Of a DNA stretch of 42,707 nt, positions 33,301-40,860 are shown one piece after another. The notes beneath the pieces were generated by a model. It was not told where the DNA came from and searched no databases. It was given only the letters and a program-made list of their open reading frames with translations. Source of the stretch: Streptococcus sp. A12 (GTDB taxonomy: Bacteria > Bacillota > Bacilli > Lactobacillales > Streptococcaceae); NCBI RefSeq assembly GCF_905372335.1, contig NZ_CAJPOU010000012.1, positions 1 to 42,707 on the forward strand, given 5' to 3'. The stretch's first letter is position 1. Every line of letters starts with the position of its first letter. The translations under genes were made by a program, and so were the position numbers.

Positions 33301-35883
33301 GGAGGTACTTTACCAAGAGGTTTAAGCTGGTCTTCGGACAGAAAAACAATCACAGGTACTCCGACTCAAGTAGGTACTTTCCAAGTCTTTGGCTATGTTA
33401 ACAGAACTACTTCAGGTGGCACAAATCAATCGACATATGGGTATATAAATATCACAGTAAACAGTGTGCCATTAAACTTTTCTATTCCGGATAATACAAA
33501 AACAGTAAAAGCTTTAGATGAACTGCCACCGATTAATCTACAAGCAGATGGAGCGGTGTTATCAATAACTTCAGGCTCACTACCTCCAGGTGTGAACTAT
33601 GATGCTACGACAAAAACTGTTTCAGGAACTCCTACAAAAGTCGGAACTTATACAGCAACTTTCACAGCAACGAATCCAACAATTAGTGGCAATTCAACCG
33701 CAAGTGCAACGTTAACGATTAATGTAACTTCACGAGATTTAACTGTAACCGTTGATAATAAGGAACAAGAGAAGACTGTTCTAACTGCGATAGACAATGT
33801 TGTACTGACTCCTTCTGACAATAAAGCGAGATTGGAGGTAGATACAAGTCAATTACCACCAGGAGTTACTTATGATTCAGTAAGTAGAACAATTTCTGGA
33901 ACACCATCTAAAGTTGGAGAGTACTTAATTCCATATAAAGCTACTTTCCCAGAAATGGCAGAATCTCCAGTTGATGGGGGACATATTAAAATTAATGTTC
34001 GCCCACTTCCGGTAAGTATTAATGTTACTGAAAAAGAACAAATGATTCGTCTGGGTGAAACTATTAAAAATATGGTGGTTTCTCACAGTGAACATTCAAG
34101 TTTAGTAGCTCGTTATCTAAGCGTAGACTTACCGGAAACAGACTTAGATTCGTATCTTGAATCAACTGCAGGTTTAAATTATAATCCTGCAACGCATACA
34201 ATTAGCGGTACTCCAACCAAGCCTGGTATTTATAAAGTTCGTTTAAAAGCAACATTGGATTCTGAAACATTAGGTAAAGGTATTGCAGAAGAGATTATCA
34301 CTGTAACAGTAGTAGATGATCCAGTAACATTAGACATAAAAAATGATCGTCAAATGATTGCGCTAGGTAAAAATGGTCTTCGTCCAATTACGTTTGCAGT
34401 ACCAGCAGGTGCTACATTAACGGTTGATAAGACCAAACTTCCAGATGGTGTAACATACGATGAATCCGCTAAGACTATTTCAGGAACACCAACAGTAGCT
34501 GGAGCATTTGATATACCAGTAACAGTGACAAATGCTGGTAAAACTAAGTCAATTACAAAAGACATTACGATAGATGTTGTAGACTTAACACCGTCAACTC
34601 CGACAATTACAGTGAAGGAAAACAATGACGGAACTCATACCATTACGATTTCACAACCGGGTGCTAACCCTGTTGAAACAATTATCAAGAATGGTAAAGA
34701 TGGAGAAACTCCAAATGTCAAAGTAGATCGAGATGAAACTAAGAAAGAAACTACGTTAACCTTCTATAGTGACAAAAATGCGAATAACCAGTTCGATGTA
34801 GGAACAGATACTGTTTTAGGAACATCTGTAATCAAAGATGGCCAAGATGGAGTAGCTGGACCAAAAGGAGATAAGGGTGATCAAGGTCTTCAAGGTGAAC
34901 GTGGTCAAGATGGAGCTCAAGGCTTACCAGGACAAAACGGCCGAGACGGAAAAGATATCCTAAACGGAACAAACACACCAACAGCCCAAGATGGAAAAGA
35001 TGGCGATACATTCATTAATACAACAACAGGAGACGTATTTGTTAAGAAAAATGGGGAGTGGCAACTAGCAGCTAACATCAAAGGACCAAAAGGAGACAAG
35101 GGTGATCAAGGTCTTCAAGGTGAACGTGGTCAAGATGGAGCTCAAGGCTTACCAGGACAAAACGGCCGAGACGGAAAAGATATCCTAAACGGAACAAACA
35201 CACCAACAGCCCAAGATGGAAAAGATGGCGATACATTCATTAATACAACAACAGGAGACGTATTTGTTAAGAAAAATGGGGAGTGGCAACTAGTAGCTAA
35301 CATCAAGGGAGCTAAAGGAGACAAGGGTGATCAAGGTCTTCAAGGCCGTGATGGACAAAATGGAACAAATGGACGTGACGGAATTGATGGTAAGTCTCCA
35401 ACGATTGTAACAAACGAAAATCAAGATGGAACTCATACTATTGTTATCACCAATCCAGATGGAACAAGACAAGAAATAGTTGTGAAGAATGGTAAAGACG
35501 GAAAAGATGGTAACTGTACTTGTGTTAATAAACCAGTACCACCGCTTGAAGACAAACCGCAAGAACCAAAAGGTAATATACCAAAACCACCACGTAAAGA
35601 CGAACCACAAGAACCAAAAGGTAATATACCAAAACCACCACGTGAAGTCGAACCACAAGAGAAGAAAGACGACAAACCAGGTAAGGATACTTCAGTTAAC
35701 GTAGTAGCTGTTCCCGTACCAAGTGAAACAAATACAGAGGTATCTGATTTTAATTTTTCTGAACACACTAGTCAAAGAAACACTGCATTGCCAAATACTG
35801 GAAGTCAAACAGAAGTTATTTCAGTTCTTTTAGGAAGTGGAATATTACTTACTCTTTACGTAGCCAAAAGAAAAGAAGACTAG
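30364..35883 (+). CDS. YSIRK/LPXTG surface adhesin with Ig-like and collagen-like regions
   Basis: 1839 residues, intact. Signal peptide 1-39 with a YSIRK-type motif (FAIRKFSVGVASVLIG), cut after VHA. Residues 40-200: acidic, Pro/Glu-rich, with a helical piece. About 215-820: beta-rich, probably the binding head, unrecognised. About 830-1420: at least six Ig-like He_PIG units with LPxGVxYDxxxxxxSGTPT (first LPDGV at 899, last at 1359). 1490-1715: collagen-like G-x-y with 75-residue repeats from residue 1500. Cys1718 and Cys1720 are the only cysteines. Then Pro-rich 16-residue repeats, LPNTG at 1809-1813, a membrane helix and KRKED. Sortase A would anchor it to the wall. Ribosome site TAGGAG. 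It lies between two cshA-like fragments. Confidence 0.88.
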   Translation: MKFEKRQKFAIRKFSVGVASVLIGQFFIGAVANAPIVHASEVIGSQSEKQNVPAFVESQPKSELATVDTDLTQVVPIPESDQLEEKPVATQPSIEASIFNSEKAVSTEKDPKVQPEMLPKEVAEAIQKKSDRKPLVDASLVKLEEKEEVTNPDKDQLETTILEAEVVKKEAEKFLSSLTDSTQKTAIGEALRRYNQLLTETKNSVKLMEGSNTAFDPSYTNLSGAIEAVWNQLKKMGHSGEISYMLEAETTSQPAVLIPKGATTIYSYGATMAPNVEFDISTDLSSSRNTDYSRFSAVRNGLTLNEDARKLGLSIREKSFTNASGSSDTILGLSGNVPVTVKPGTYNVGFRYNNQDYTTSLIIKSVNELPYITVENESGYSTVTKDGSDITLSYKTGTSRIDPKTEVELTQGAKDLGLTYDSTNQRISGKITLDKTVKEGTYDIGLVSKDGFYRSSQSLIIKNPSTYEINTHPYLLQYFNPSAANGSDDGLVIPTTTFGYAIGYDSETVRSYNPNILYGSSSRGNNNLENKNTIRTIKDAKKDTLHYYTEFGLRFSDSSVPLDKVRIDKFERIDTNADVAYELVDVSKLEPENSWKADSQDVDKLPYRVRFTKLPKQQANFTIKFKTTDSFGTEKIFTVPVRTEERSVANKPDNRLNDYLTHADVLLHADKLYQVKNPTPVAVPKSTALQKLGELVLNKENAELIDIKAPEGVSITRSAEDPTKYVITKKDGVILPIGVHKITAKAKDGHYGEDAPLREFTFEVMDGLNPISNQSWQEGQAIPTIPVSMTNGSKITSISVESDGGHFYLSPNADNTGLTGYALKHTDAPQTAIVTATYTNNEGQSRQIKTSFTYTVTPLPVSDLTLSITNDKQTVSEGTKFADMVVTATEGATVTVGTLPDGVMYDSNSKTLSGTGLYEGHYVIPVTATKDGVSITKVVDLTVAPGNFTVPTANYTFTAGNEIPTITLKIPANATVSSVGGTLPRGLSWSSDRKTITGTPTQVGTFQVFGYVNRTTSGGTNQSTYGYINITVNSVPLNFSIPDNTKTVKALDELPPINLQADGAVLSITSGSLPPGVNYDATTKTVSGTPTKVGTYTATFTATNPTISGNSTASATLTINVTSRDLTVTVDNKEQEKTVLTAIDNVVLTPSDNKARLEVDTSQLPPGVTYDSVSRTISGTPSKVGEYLIPYKATFPEMAESPVDGGHIKINVRPLPVSINVTEKEQMIRLGETIKNMVVSHSEHSSLVARYLSVDLPETDLDSYLESTAGLNYNPATHTISGTPTKPGIYKVRLKATLDSETLGKGIAEEIITVTVVDDPVTLDIKNDRQMIALGKNGLRPITFAVPAGATLTVDKTKLPDGVTYDESAKTISGTPTVAGAFDIPVTVTNAGKTKSITKDITIDVVDLTPSTPTITVKENNDGTHTITISQPGANPVETIIKNGKDGETPNVKVDRDETKKETTLTFYSDKNANNQFDVGTDTVLGTSVIKDGQDGVAGPKGDKGDQGLQGERGQDGAQGLPGQNGRDGKDILNGTNTPTAQDGKDGDTFINTTTGDVFVKKNGEWQLAANIKGPKGDKGDQGLQGERGQDGAQGLPGQNGRDGKDILNGTNTPTAQDGKDGDTFINTTTGDVFVKKNGEWQLVANIKGAKGDKGDQGLQGRDGQNGTNGRDGIDGKSPTIVTNENQDGTHTIVITNPDGTRQEIVVKNGKDGKDGNCTCVNKPVPPLEDKPQEPKGNIPKPPRKDEPQEPKGNIPKPPREVEPQEKKDDKPGKDTSVNVVAVPVPSETNTEVSDFNFSEHTSQRNTALPNTGSQTEVISVLLGSGILLTLYVAKRKED
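34861..35345 (+). repeat. 225-bp direct repeats coding for collagen-like modules
   Basis: Two full units (34861-35085 and 35086-35310) and a partial third (35311-35345), differing at only a few bases. Each 75-residue unit has a G-x-y stretch (GPKGDKGDQGLQGERGQDG) followed by a non-collagen module with DGDTFINTTTGDVF and KKNGEWQL. Near-identity at DNA level points to recent tandem duplication or ongoing copy-number change. Confidence 0.92.
35551..35664 (+). repeat. 48-bp direct repeats coding for Pro-rich wall-spanning units
   Basis: Units at 35551-35598 and 35599-35646 and a partial third. Each codes for 16 residues of the type DEPQEPKGNIPKPPRK. Such Pro/Lys-rich repeats usually cross the peptidoglycan just before the LPXTG signal. 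Confidence 0.88.
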
Positions 35884-36004
35884 AATTAAAATATTTTCTA
35901 AAATTCTAATTCAAATACTTTAATATAGAATAAAAAGTGGTAGCGCTCAGAAATAATGTCTTGATACTAGGTTTCAGATCAATATTTCATCGACATTAGA
36001 AAGA

Positions 36005-36060
36005 AAAATATCTAGATCAGTCAACCTTTAGGAGGTTACGGATTTAGATATTTTCTTATT
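36005..36060 (+). terminator. Terminator of the large adhesin gene
   Basis: AAAATATCTA (36005-36014) pairs with TAGATATTTT (36045-36054); inside, AACCT (36023-36027) pairs with AGGTT (36033-36037). The flank is T-rich. It lies about 120 bases after the stop codon. The rest of 35884-36429 holds no gene that I can recognise. Confidence 0.6.
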
Positions 36061-36429
36061 TGTACTTATATTGTAATACTCATTAATTATTGAAAAGTAA
36101 TATTTTATCCTTGGTATCGATATCTGTTTATTTCTGCAAATGTCAGATTCTTCAGCAATTTTCAAGATAGTGTTAAAACTAAAATTAAATATTGCTTACT
36201 GAAGTTTGTTGAATATATAGTAAGAGTCCAATAATAAGGTTAAGAAAAATAGATACCGGAATAAGCCTAAAAAAAGAAAAGCTACATGTTGAAGCTTCTC
36301 TCGCTTTTAATTGTCCGAATCAATATTCTTATTTCAAAAAATGTAGTTATTCGGTAGATTTTTAATGCAATACATTGAAGTTTATAATTTCAAGAATCGC
36401 GTTAAATCAAGGTTTCTCACGCCTACTGA

Positions 36430-37113
36430 CGTGTAGCGAATCCCTGTTTTATCTCTGTAAAAGTGAAGTTTTTGAAACCTTTCCAAGTAACTGCGACTAT
36501 TACAAATGAGCGTGGTAATAAAGCTACAATTACAGCAGATGCCAAATACACACCAACTGTACTTTCTGCCGCTCCAACAGCAACCTCTGCAACATCTAAT
36601 GATATTCAGGGTACTGTACAAACTGGAACACCTACTTTTGAGGGGGCTACAGTTAATGTAAATGGTCAAGACAAACAAATTCCACTGAAAGAAAACAGCT
36701 ATAAGCTTTTGGATAAAGATGGAAATGAAGTTATTGGTATAACTCAAGCATATGCAGAAGATGGTAAAACACCAATTGGTACTTCATCAATTGATTCAAC
36801 AACAGGTGTTGTAATCTTCACACCAACAGATAAGACATACACAGGTGATGTGGTTGCCGTTAAAGTTCAAGTTAATGATGCCATCGGCACACCAGCTGAA
36901 ACGACTTACACACCTAAGATTACTCCAGTGCCAACACCAGATCAAAAACCAGTTTTAGTGACTAAGGAGGCTACATTTATCAATCCATCAGATGAAACAG
37001 CAGTTCTTCCTGAAACTGGTACAGAGGAAAGTTCAAAAACGGGTCTTGCTCTTCTCAGTGCCTTGGCAGGTCTCTCATTATTCGGACTTGCTAAACGCAA
37101 AAAAGAAGACTAA
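36430..37113 (+). pseudogene. C-terminal fragment of a CshA-like adhesin with LPETG anchor
   Basis: The frame opens after a stop at 36427-36429; a GTG at 36463 is the first possible start, without ribosome site, promoter or signal peptide. The coded product (about 216 residues) contains the end of one repeat and one full CshA-type fibril repeat: ATSNDIQGTVQTGTPTFEGA, ENSYKLLDKDGNEV, TGVVIFTPTDKTYTGDVV, then TTYTPKITPVPTPDQKPV. A complete sorting signal follows (LPETG near residue 182, hydrophobic helix, KRKKED). Without a signal peptide it cannot be exported, so it is a 3' remnant. It is the natural partner of the 5' remnant at 28432-29161. Confidence 0.8.
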
Positions 37114-37133
37114 GTCTTAGAATTTGTCTGATC

Positions 37134-37160
37134 AAAACCGCGATAAATCGCGGTTTTTTT
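37134..37160 (+). terminator. Terminator after the CshA-like 3' remnant
   Basis: AAAACCGCGAT (37134-37144), AA, ATCGCGGTTTT (37147-37157), T run to 37160. A strong terminator kept from the original adhesin gene. Confidence 0.9.
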
Positions 37161-37226
37161 GACGAAAAACTTGTAAAGTTTTGGTCAATGAACCAATAGT
37201 TGGAAACAGTCTTTTCTAAAAAAATT

Positions 37227-37235
37227 TGATAAAAT
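37227..37235 (+). promoter_or_regulatory. Extended -10 promoter of dfrA
   Basis: TGATAAAAT (37227-37235), 27 bases before the ATG; no strong -35. Confidence 0.6.
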
Positions 37236-37262
37236 AGAAGTATCAGTGTAAAGGATGTAAGA

Positions 37263-37775
37263 ATGAGTAAGAAAGTAATTGGTATTTGGGCTCAGACAAA
37301 GAATGGAGTTATCGGCAAGGACCAGGTCATGCCTTGGCATTTACCAGCTGAATTGCAACACTTTAAACAAACGACAACGGGCCATGCGATCCTTATGGGG
37401 AGAGTTACCTACGAAGGGTTAAACAAACGTGTCCTTCCAAATCGGACCAATATCATTCTCTCTAGAGATGACAAGTATGATGTAGATAATGAAAAGGTCT
37501 TGTTAAAAACTTCCGTAGAAGATGTTTTAGACTGGTATAAGGATCAGGATCAGTCACTCTTTATTATCGGTGGGGAGAAGGTGATTCGCCTTTTCGAGCC
37601 TTATCTAGAGGAGCTTTATCAGACTGTCATCGATGCCCAATTAGAAGGAGATACGTATTTCCCAGAAGACTTCCATTGGGATCAGTTCCAGTTACTGGAC
37701 GAGCGGACGATCGAAAAAGACGAAAAAAACCCTTATGACTTTACCATTAGACATTTTGAAAGAAAGGAAAACTAG
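37263..37775 (+). CDS. dfrA: Dihydrofolate reductase
   Basis: 170 residues. Reduces dihydrofolate to tetrahydrofolate with NADPH, completing the cycle started by ThyA; it is the trimethoprim target. Active-site segment MPWHLPAELQHFK with Trp25 and acidic Glu30, cofactor segment ILMGRVTYEG, and FIIGGEKV with Ile101 at the position where the pneumococcal I100L resistance change occurs, so that change is absent. Chromosomal type, normal length. AAGGATG precedes the ATG. Followed 3 bases later by a small membrane ORF. Confidence 0.95.
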   Translation: MSKKVIGIWAQTKNGVIGKDQVMPWHLPAELQHFKQTTTGHAILMGRVTYEGLNKRVLPNRTNIILSRDDKYDVDNEKVLLKTSVEDVLDWYKDQDQSLFIIGGEKVIRLFEPYLEELYQTVIDAQLEGDTYFPEDFHWDQFQLLDERTIEKDEKNPYDFTIRHFERKEN

Positions 37776-37778
37776 TTC

Positions 37779-37952
37779 ATGGAACGTAGTATCTTTGGCT
37801 TTTTTACAGCGGTTTTATGCGTGATTTGCCTAGTATGTGCTTCCCAGACTCTTCGGAAGAAGCGCTATGGCTTAGCCACCCTTTTCTTATTAAATGCCTT
37901 TACCAATCTTGTGAATTCGATTCACGCCTTTTATATGACTTTATTTAAATAA
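37779..37952 (+). CDS. Small membrane protein between dfrA and clpX
   Basis: 57 residues, starting ATG at 37779 with AAAGGA about 10 bases upstream. Two membrane segments are evident: FGFFTAVLCVICLVCASQ near the N terminus and LATLFLLNAFTNLVNSIHAF, separated by the basic loop TLRKKRYG. A short ORF of this kind at this place is a regular feature in streptococci. Function unknown. It is likely co-transcribed with dfrA, only 3 bases upstream, and with clpX, 33 bases downstream. Confidence 0.78.
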   Translation: MERSIFGFFTAVLCVICLVCASQTLRKKRYGLATLFLLNAFTNLVNSIHAFYMTLFK

Positions 37953-37985
37953 ATTACAAACAGACTTTAGAATCGGGAGAAGAAA

Positions 37986-39218
37986 ATGCCTACAAATCAA
38001 TCAAATGATATGATGGTTTATTGTTCGTTTTGTGGTAAGAACCAAGACGAAGTACAGAAGATTATCGCAGGGAACAACGCCTTTATCTGTAATGAATGTG
38101 TTGAGTTAGCTCAAGAAATCATTCGTGAAGAACTAGCTGAGGAAGTCTTGGCAGACCTCTCAGAGGTTCCAAAACCAATTGAACTCCTCAATATCCTTAA
38201 CCACTATGTTATCGGCCAGGATCGTGCTAAACGAGCCCTCTCAGTAGCGGTATATAATCACTACAAACGGATTAACTTCCACGAAAATCGTGAAGAAGAC
38301 AATGATGTGGATCTTCAAAAATCAAACATTTTGATGGTGGGGCCTACAGGTTCAGGAAAAACCTTCTTGGCTCAAACACTCGCTAAGAGCTTGAACGTGC
38401 CATTTGCCATTGCGGATGCGACAGCTTTGACAGAAGCGGGTTATGTCGGAGAAGACGTTGAAAATATCCTTTTGAAGCTCTTGCAAGCTGCTGACTTCAA
38501 TATTGAACGTGCAGAGCGTGGGATCATCTATGTTGATGAAATCGATAAGATTGCTAAGAAGAGTGAGAATGTCTCTATCACCCGTGATGTGTCTGGTGAA
38601 GGGGTACAACAAGCTCTCTTGAAGATCATCGAAGGAACTGTAGCCAGCGTGCCACCTCAAGGCGGACGCAAGCACCCACAACAAGAAATGATCCAAGTCG
38701 ATACCAAGAACATCCTCTTCATCGTCGGTGGAGCCTTTGATGGGATCGAAGAAATCGTGAAGCAACGTTTAGGTGAGAAGATCATCGGATTTGGTCAAAA
38801 CAACAAAGCCATCGATGAATCAAGCTCTTATATGCAAGAAATCATTGCAGAAGATATCCAAAAATTCGGTATTATCCCTGAGTTAATCGGTCGCCTTCCA
38901 GTTCTTGCTGCATTAGAGCAATTGACAGTGGATGACTTGGTTCGTATTTTGAAAGAACCAAGAAATGCCTTGGTGAAACAATACCAAGCTCTCTTATCCT
39001 TTGACGACGTTGAATTGGAATTTGATGACGAAGCACTTGAAGAAATTGCAAGCAAAGCCATCGAACGTAAGACTGGTGCTCGCGGACTACGCTCCATCAT
39101 CGAAGAAACGATGTTGGATGTGATGTTTGAAGTTCCAAGTCAAGAAGATGTTAAACTGGTTCGGATCACCAAAGAAGCAGTTAACGGAACTGAAAAACCA
39201 ATTTTAGAAACTGCCTAG
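37986..39218 (+). CDS. clpX: ATP-dependent Clp protease ATP-binding subunit ClpX
   Basis: 410 residues. AAA+ unfoldase that feeds substrates to ClpP. N-terminal zinc finger CSFCGK ... CNEC (Cys13, 16, 35, 38). Walker A GPTGSGKT (119-126), Walker B IIYVDEIDKIAKK, pore loop GYVGED, the IGF loop for ClpP docking (KIIGFGQNN), sensor 2 GARGLRSIIE. AGGGAGAAG-type ribosome site. Followed closely by ysxC, the common firmicute order. Confidence 0.97.
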   Translation: MPTNQSNDMMVYCSFCGKNQDEVQKIIAGNNAFICNECVELAQEIIREELAEEVLADLSEVPKPIELLNILNHYVIGQDRAKRALSVAVYNHYKRINFHENREEDNDVDLQKSNILMVGPTGSGKTFLAQTLAKSLNVPFAIADATALTEAGYVGEDVENILLKLLQAADFNIERAERGIIYVDEIDKIAKKSENVSITRDVSGEGVQQALLKIIEGTVASVPPQGGRKHPQQEMIQVDTKNILFIVGGAFDGIEEIVKQRLGEKIIGFGQNNKAIDESSSYMQEIIAEDIQKFGIIPELIGRLPVLAALEQLTVDDLVRILKEPRNALVKQYQALLSFDDVELEFDDEALEEIASKAIERKTGARGLRSIIEETMLDVMFEVPSQEDVKLVRITKEAVNGTEKPILETA

Positions 39219-39229
39219 AAAGAAATTCT

Positions 39230-39826
39230 ATGAAAGTAAATACTCATAATGCGGATATTCTCTTGAGCGCTACCAATAAAAGCCATTATCCTCAAGATGA
39301 TATCCCAGAAGTTGCACTTGCCGGTCGATCAAATGTCGGCAAGTCTTCTTTTATTAATACCATGCTAAATCGCAAGAACTTGGCCCGTACATCAGGAAAA
39401 CCAGGAAAAACACAATTATTGAACTTTTTTAATATCGATGACAAACTTCGTTTTGTCGATGTACCTGGCTATGGATATGCTCGTGTCTCCAAAAAAGAAC
39501 GCGAGAAATGGGGCAAAATGATCGAAGAATATCTGACATCGAGAGAGAATTTAAGAGCTGTTGTCAGCCTGGTTGATCTTCGTCATGAACCCTCAGATGA
39601 TGATGTCCAGATGTACGAGTTTTTGAAATATTACGAGATCCCTGTTATCTTGGTTGCGACCAAAGCCGACAAAATTCCAAGAGGAAAATGGAACAAGCAT
39701 GAATCGATGATCAAGAAGAAGCTGGATTTTGATAAAACAGATACCTTTATCATTTTCTCATCCGTTAATAAAACGGGAGTAGAAGAAGCTTGGGACGCAA
39801 TTTTTGACTATAGTTTTTCGGAATAA
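39230..39826 (+). CDS. ysxC: Ribosome biogenesis GTPase YsxC (EngB)
   Basis: 198 residues. GTPase for late 50S assembly. G1 GRSNVGKSSFI, G2 region TSGKPGKTQLLNF, G3 DVPGYGYA, G4 TKADK, G5 FSSVNKTG. Normal length. Starts 11 bases after the clpX stop, so it is co-transcribed. Confidence 0.95.
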   Translation: MKVNTHNADILLSATNKSHYPQDDIPEVALAGRSNVGKSSFINTMLNRKNLARTSGKPGKTQLLNFFNIDDKLRFVDVPGYGYARVSKKEREKWGKMIEEYLTSRENLRAVVSLVDLRHEPSDDDVQMYEFLKYYEIPVILVATKADKIPRGKWNKHESMIKKKLDFDKTDTFIIFSSVNKTGVEEAWDAIFDYSFSE

Positions 39827-39921
39827 ATCATATTATTTCTAACCTGTTATTTATTTATTTGATTTATCTCGATATTGTAATTAAAATGTAATATTGAGCT
39901 CAACAATTTAATGCTTTTCTG

Positions 39922-39930
39922 TGCTATAAT
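39922..39930 (+). promoter_or_regulatory. Extended -10 promoter of the glucosaminidase gene
   Basis: TGCTATAAT (39922-39930), 42 bases before the start codon. Confidence 0.7.
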
Positions 39931-39972
39931 CATCTTAAAGAGTTTTCATTAAAACATTAGGAGATTATCACA

Positions 39973-40671
39973 TTGAAAAAAATACTAAATAAATCGAAAC
40001 TGATTGGATCTATAGTGGCTCTAGTAGCTGCAGGAACAGTAGCGGCAGCTATGAGTGAGCATGTAAGTAACGTTGATGCTAATGATGGTGCTTATACTCA
40101 ATACGCAGATCCAACAGAAACTTTTATCTCACAAATCGGTGAATCTGCTCGTCAGCTTGGTCAAGAAAATGATCTTTATGCTTCTGTTATGATTGCTCAA
40201 GCCATCTTAGAAAGCGGAGCTGGTCAATCTGGTTTGTCATCTTATCCACACTACAACCTCTTTGGTATTAAAGGTAGTTATTCTGGTCAATCAGCTTTGA
40301 TGCAGACGTGGGAAGATGACGGTAATGGAAATGCCTATACCATCAACGATGCTTTCCGTTCATACCCTAGCTACTATGAATCATTGCAAGACTATGTTGC
40401 TGTTTTGAAACAAGGTCATTTTGCAGGAGCTTGGAAGAGCAATACAACAAGCTACCAGGATGCGACAGCTGCTTTAACGGGTGTCTATGCTACTGATACA
40501 AGTTACTATGCAAAATTGAACCATATTATCGAAACTTACAACCTTACTCAGTATGATTCGCCAAGTGTGTATGGTGGCTATGAAGGTACAGTCTACAACC
40601 CGTATCGCCAACAATATACAACTCAAGAAATCTTGAACTTGGATATCGCATGGGCAAATCGTTTCTTGTAA
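39973..40671 (+). CDS. Secreted GH73 N-acetylglucosaminidase
   Basis: Starts with TTG at 39973, AGGAG 9 bases upstream. 232 residues. Signal peptide of about 36 residues (KLIGSIVALVAAGTVAAAMS, probable cut after VDA). The rest is one glucosaminidase (GH73, FlgJ/LytG-like) domain: ETFISQIGESARQLG, the catalytic Glu80 in AQAILESGAGQSGLS, YNLFGIKGSY, FRSYPSYYESLQDY and the final SYYAKLNHIIETY. It would cleave the glycan backbone of peptidoglycan, acting in wall turnover or daughter-cell separation. There is no wall-binding repeat, so it is small and diffusible or acts close to the membrane. Confidence 0.88.
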   Translation: MKKILNKSKLIGSIVALVAAGTVAAAMSEHVSNVDANDGAYTQYADPTETFISQIGESARQLGQENDLYASVMIAQAILESGAGQSGLSSYPHYNLFGIKGSYSGQSALMQTWEDDGNGNAYTINDAFRSYPSYYESLQDYVAVLKQGHFAGAWKSNTTSYQDATAALTGVYATDTSYYAKLNHIIETYNLTQYDSPSVYGGYEGTVYNPYRQQYTTQEILNLDIAWANRFL

Positions 40672-40691
40672 GATATGAATTAAATTGAATG

Positions 40692-40725
40692 ATAAACAGG
40701 CCATTAAGGTCTGTTTATTCTTTTA
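40692..40725 (+). terminator. Terminator of the glucosaminidase gene
   Basis: ATAAACAGGCC (40692-40702), 5-base loop, GGTCTGTTTAT (40708-40718, one G-T pair), then a T tract. Confidence 0.82.
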
Positions 40726-40785
40726 GTCGTTTTAAATCGTTTTATATCATTTTTTATTGAAAACAGTATTTTTTATATTATTTTT

Positions 40786-40801
40786 CTGAAAACCTTTTCA
40801 G
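40786..40801. promoter_or_regulatory. cre-like palindrome at the FNT promoter
   Basis: CTGAAAACCTTTTCAG is a perfect inverted repeat (7-bp arms, CC spacer). Its core TGAAAACCTTTTCA matches the cre form TGAAARCGYTTTCA at 13 of 14 positions. It covers the -35 position of the promoter below. Confidence 0.6.
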
Positions 40802-40814
40802 GAGGTTCTATCTA

Positions 40815-40823
40815 TGATATAAT
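40815..40823 (+). promoter_or_regulatory. Extended -10 promoter of the FNT gene
   Basis: TGATATAAT (40815-40823). The in-frame ATG at 40822 lies inside this box and cannot be the start. Confidence 0.75.
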
Positions 40824-40860
40824 GAAGAAGTTCACAAATTCAATTTTTAAGGAGATTCAG

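Noticed and set aside
34917..35324. Two almost identical 60-residue minus-strand ORFs (34917-35099 and 35142-35324)
   Set aside because: They are the antisense frame of the collagen-like direct repeats; their duplication only mirrors the repeat, and neither has a ribosome site.
34861..35664. Possible CRISPR-like repeats
   Set aside because: The repeats are contiguous, in frame and coding (225 bp and 48 bp), without unique spacers. No CRISPR array was seen elsewhere.
35290..35768. Minus-strand ORFs rich in Trp, Phe, Gly and Ser opposite the Pro-rich wall region
   Set aside because: Antisense of the Pro/Lys-rich repeats; low-complexity shadow frames.
36384..36747. 121-residue minus-strand ORF across the CshA-like 3' remnant
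   Set aside because: Its frame is opposite to a clear LPETG-ending reading frame, is rich in Cys and Arg, and has no ribosome site.
40822..40860. N-terminal extension of the FNT protein
   Set aside because: Its ATG is inside the -10 box, so it would not be in the message.
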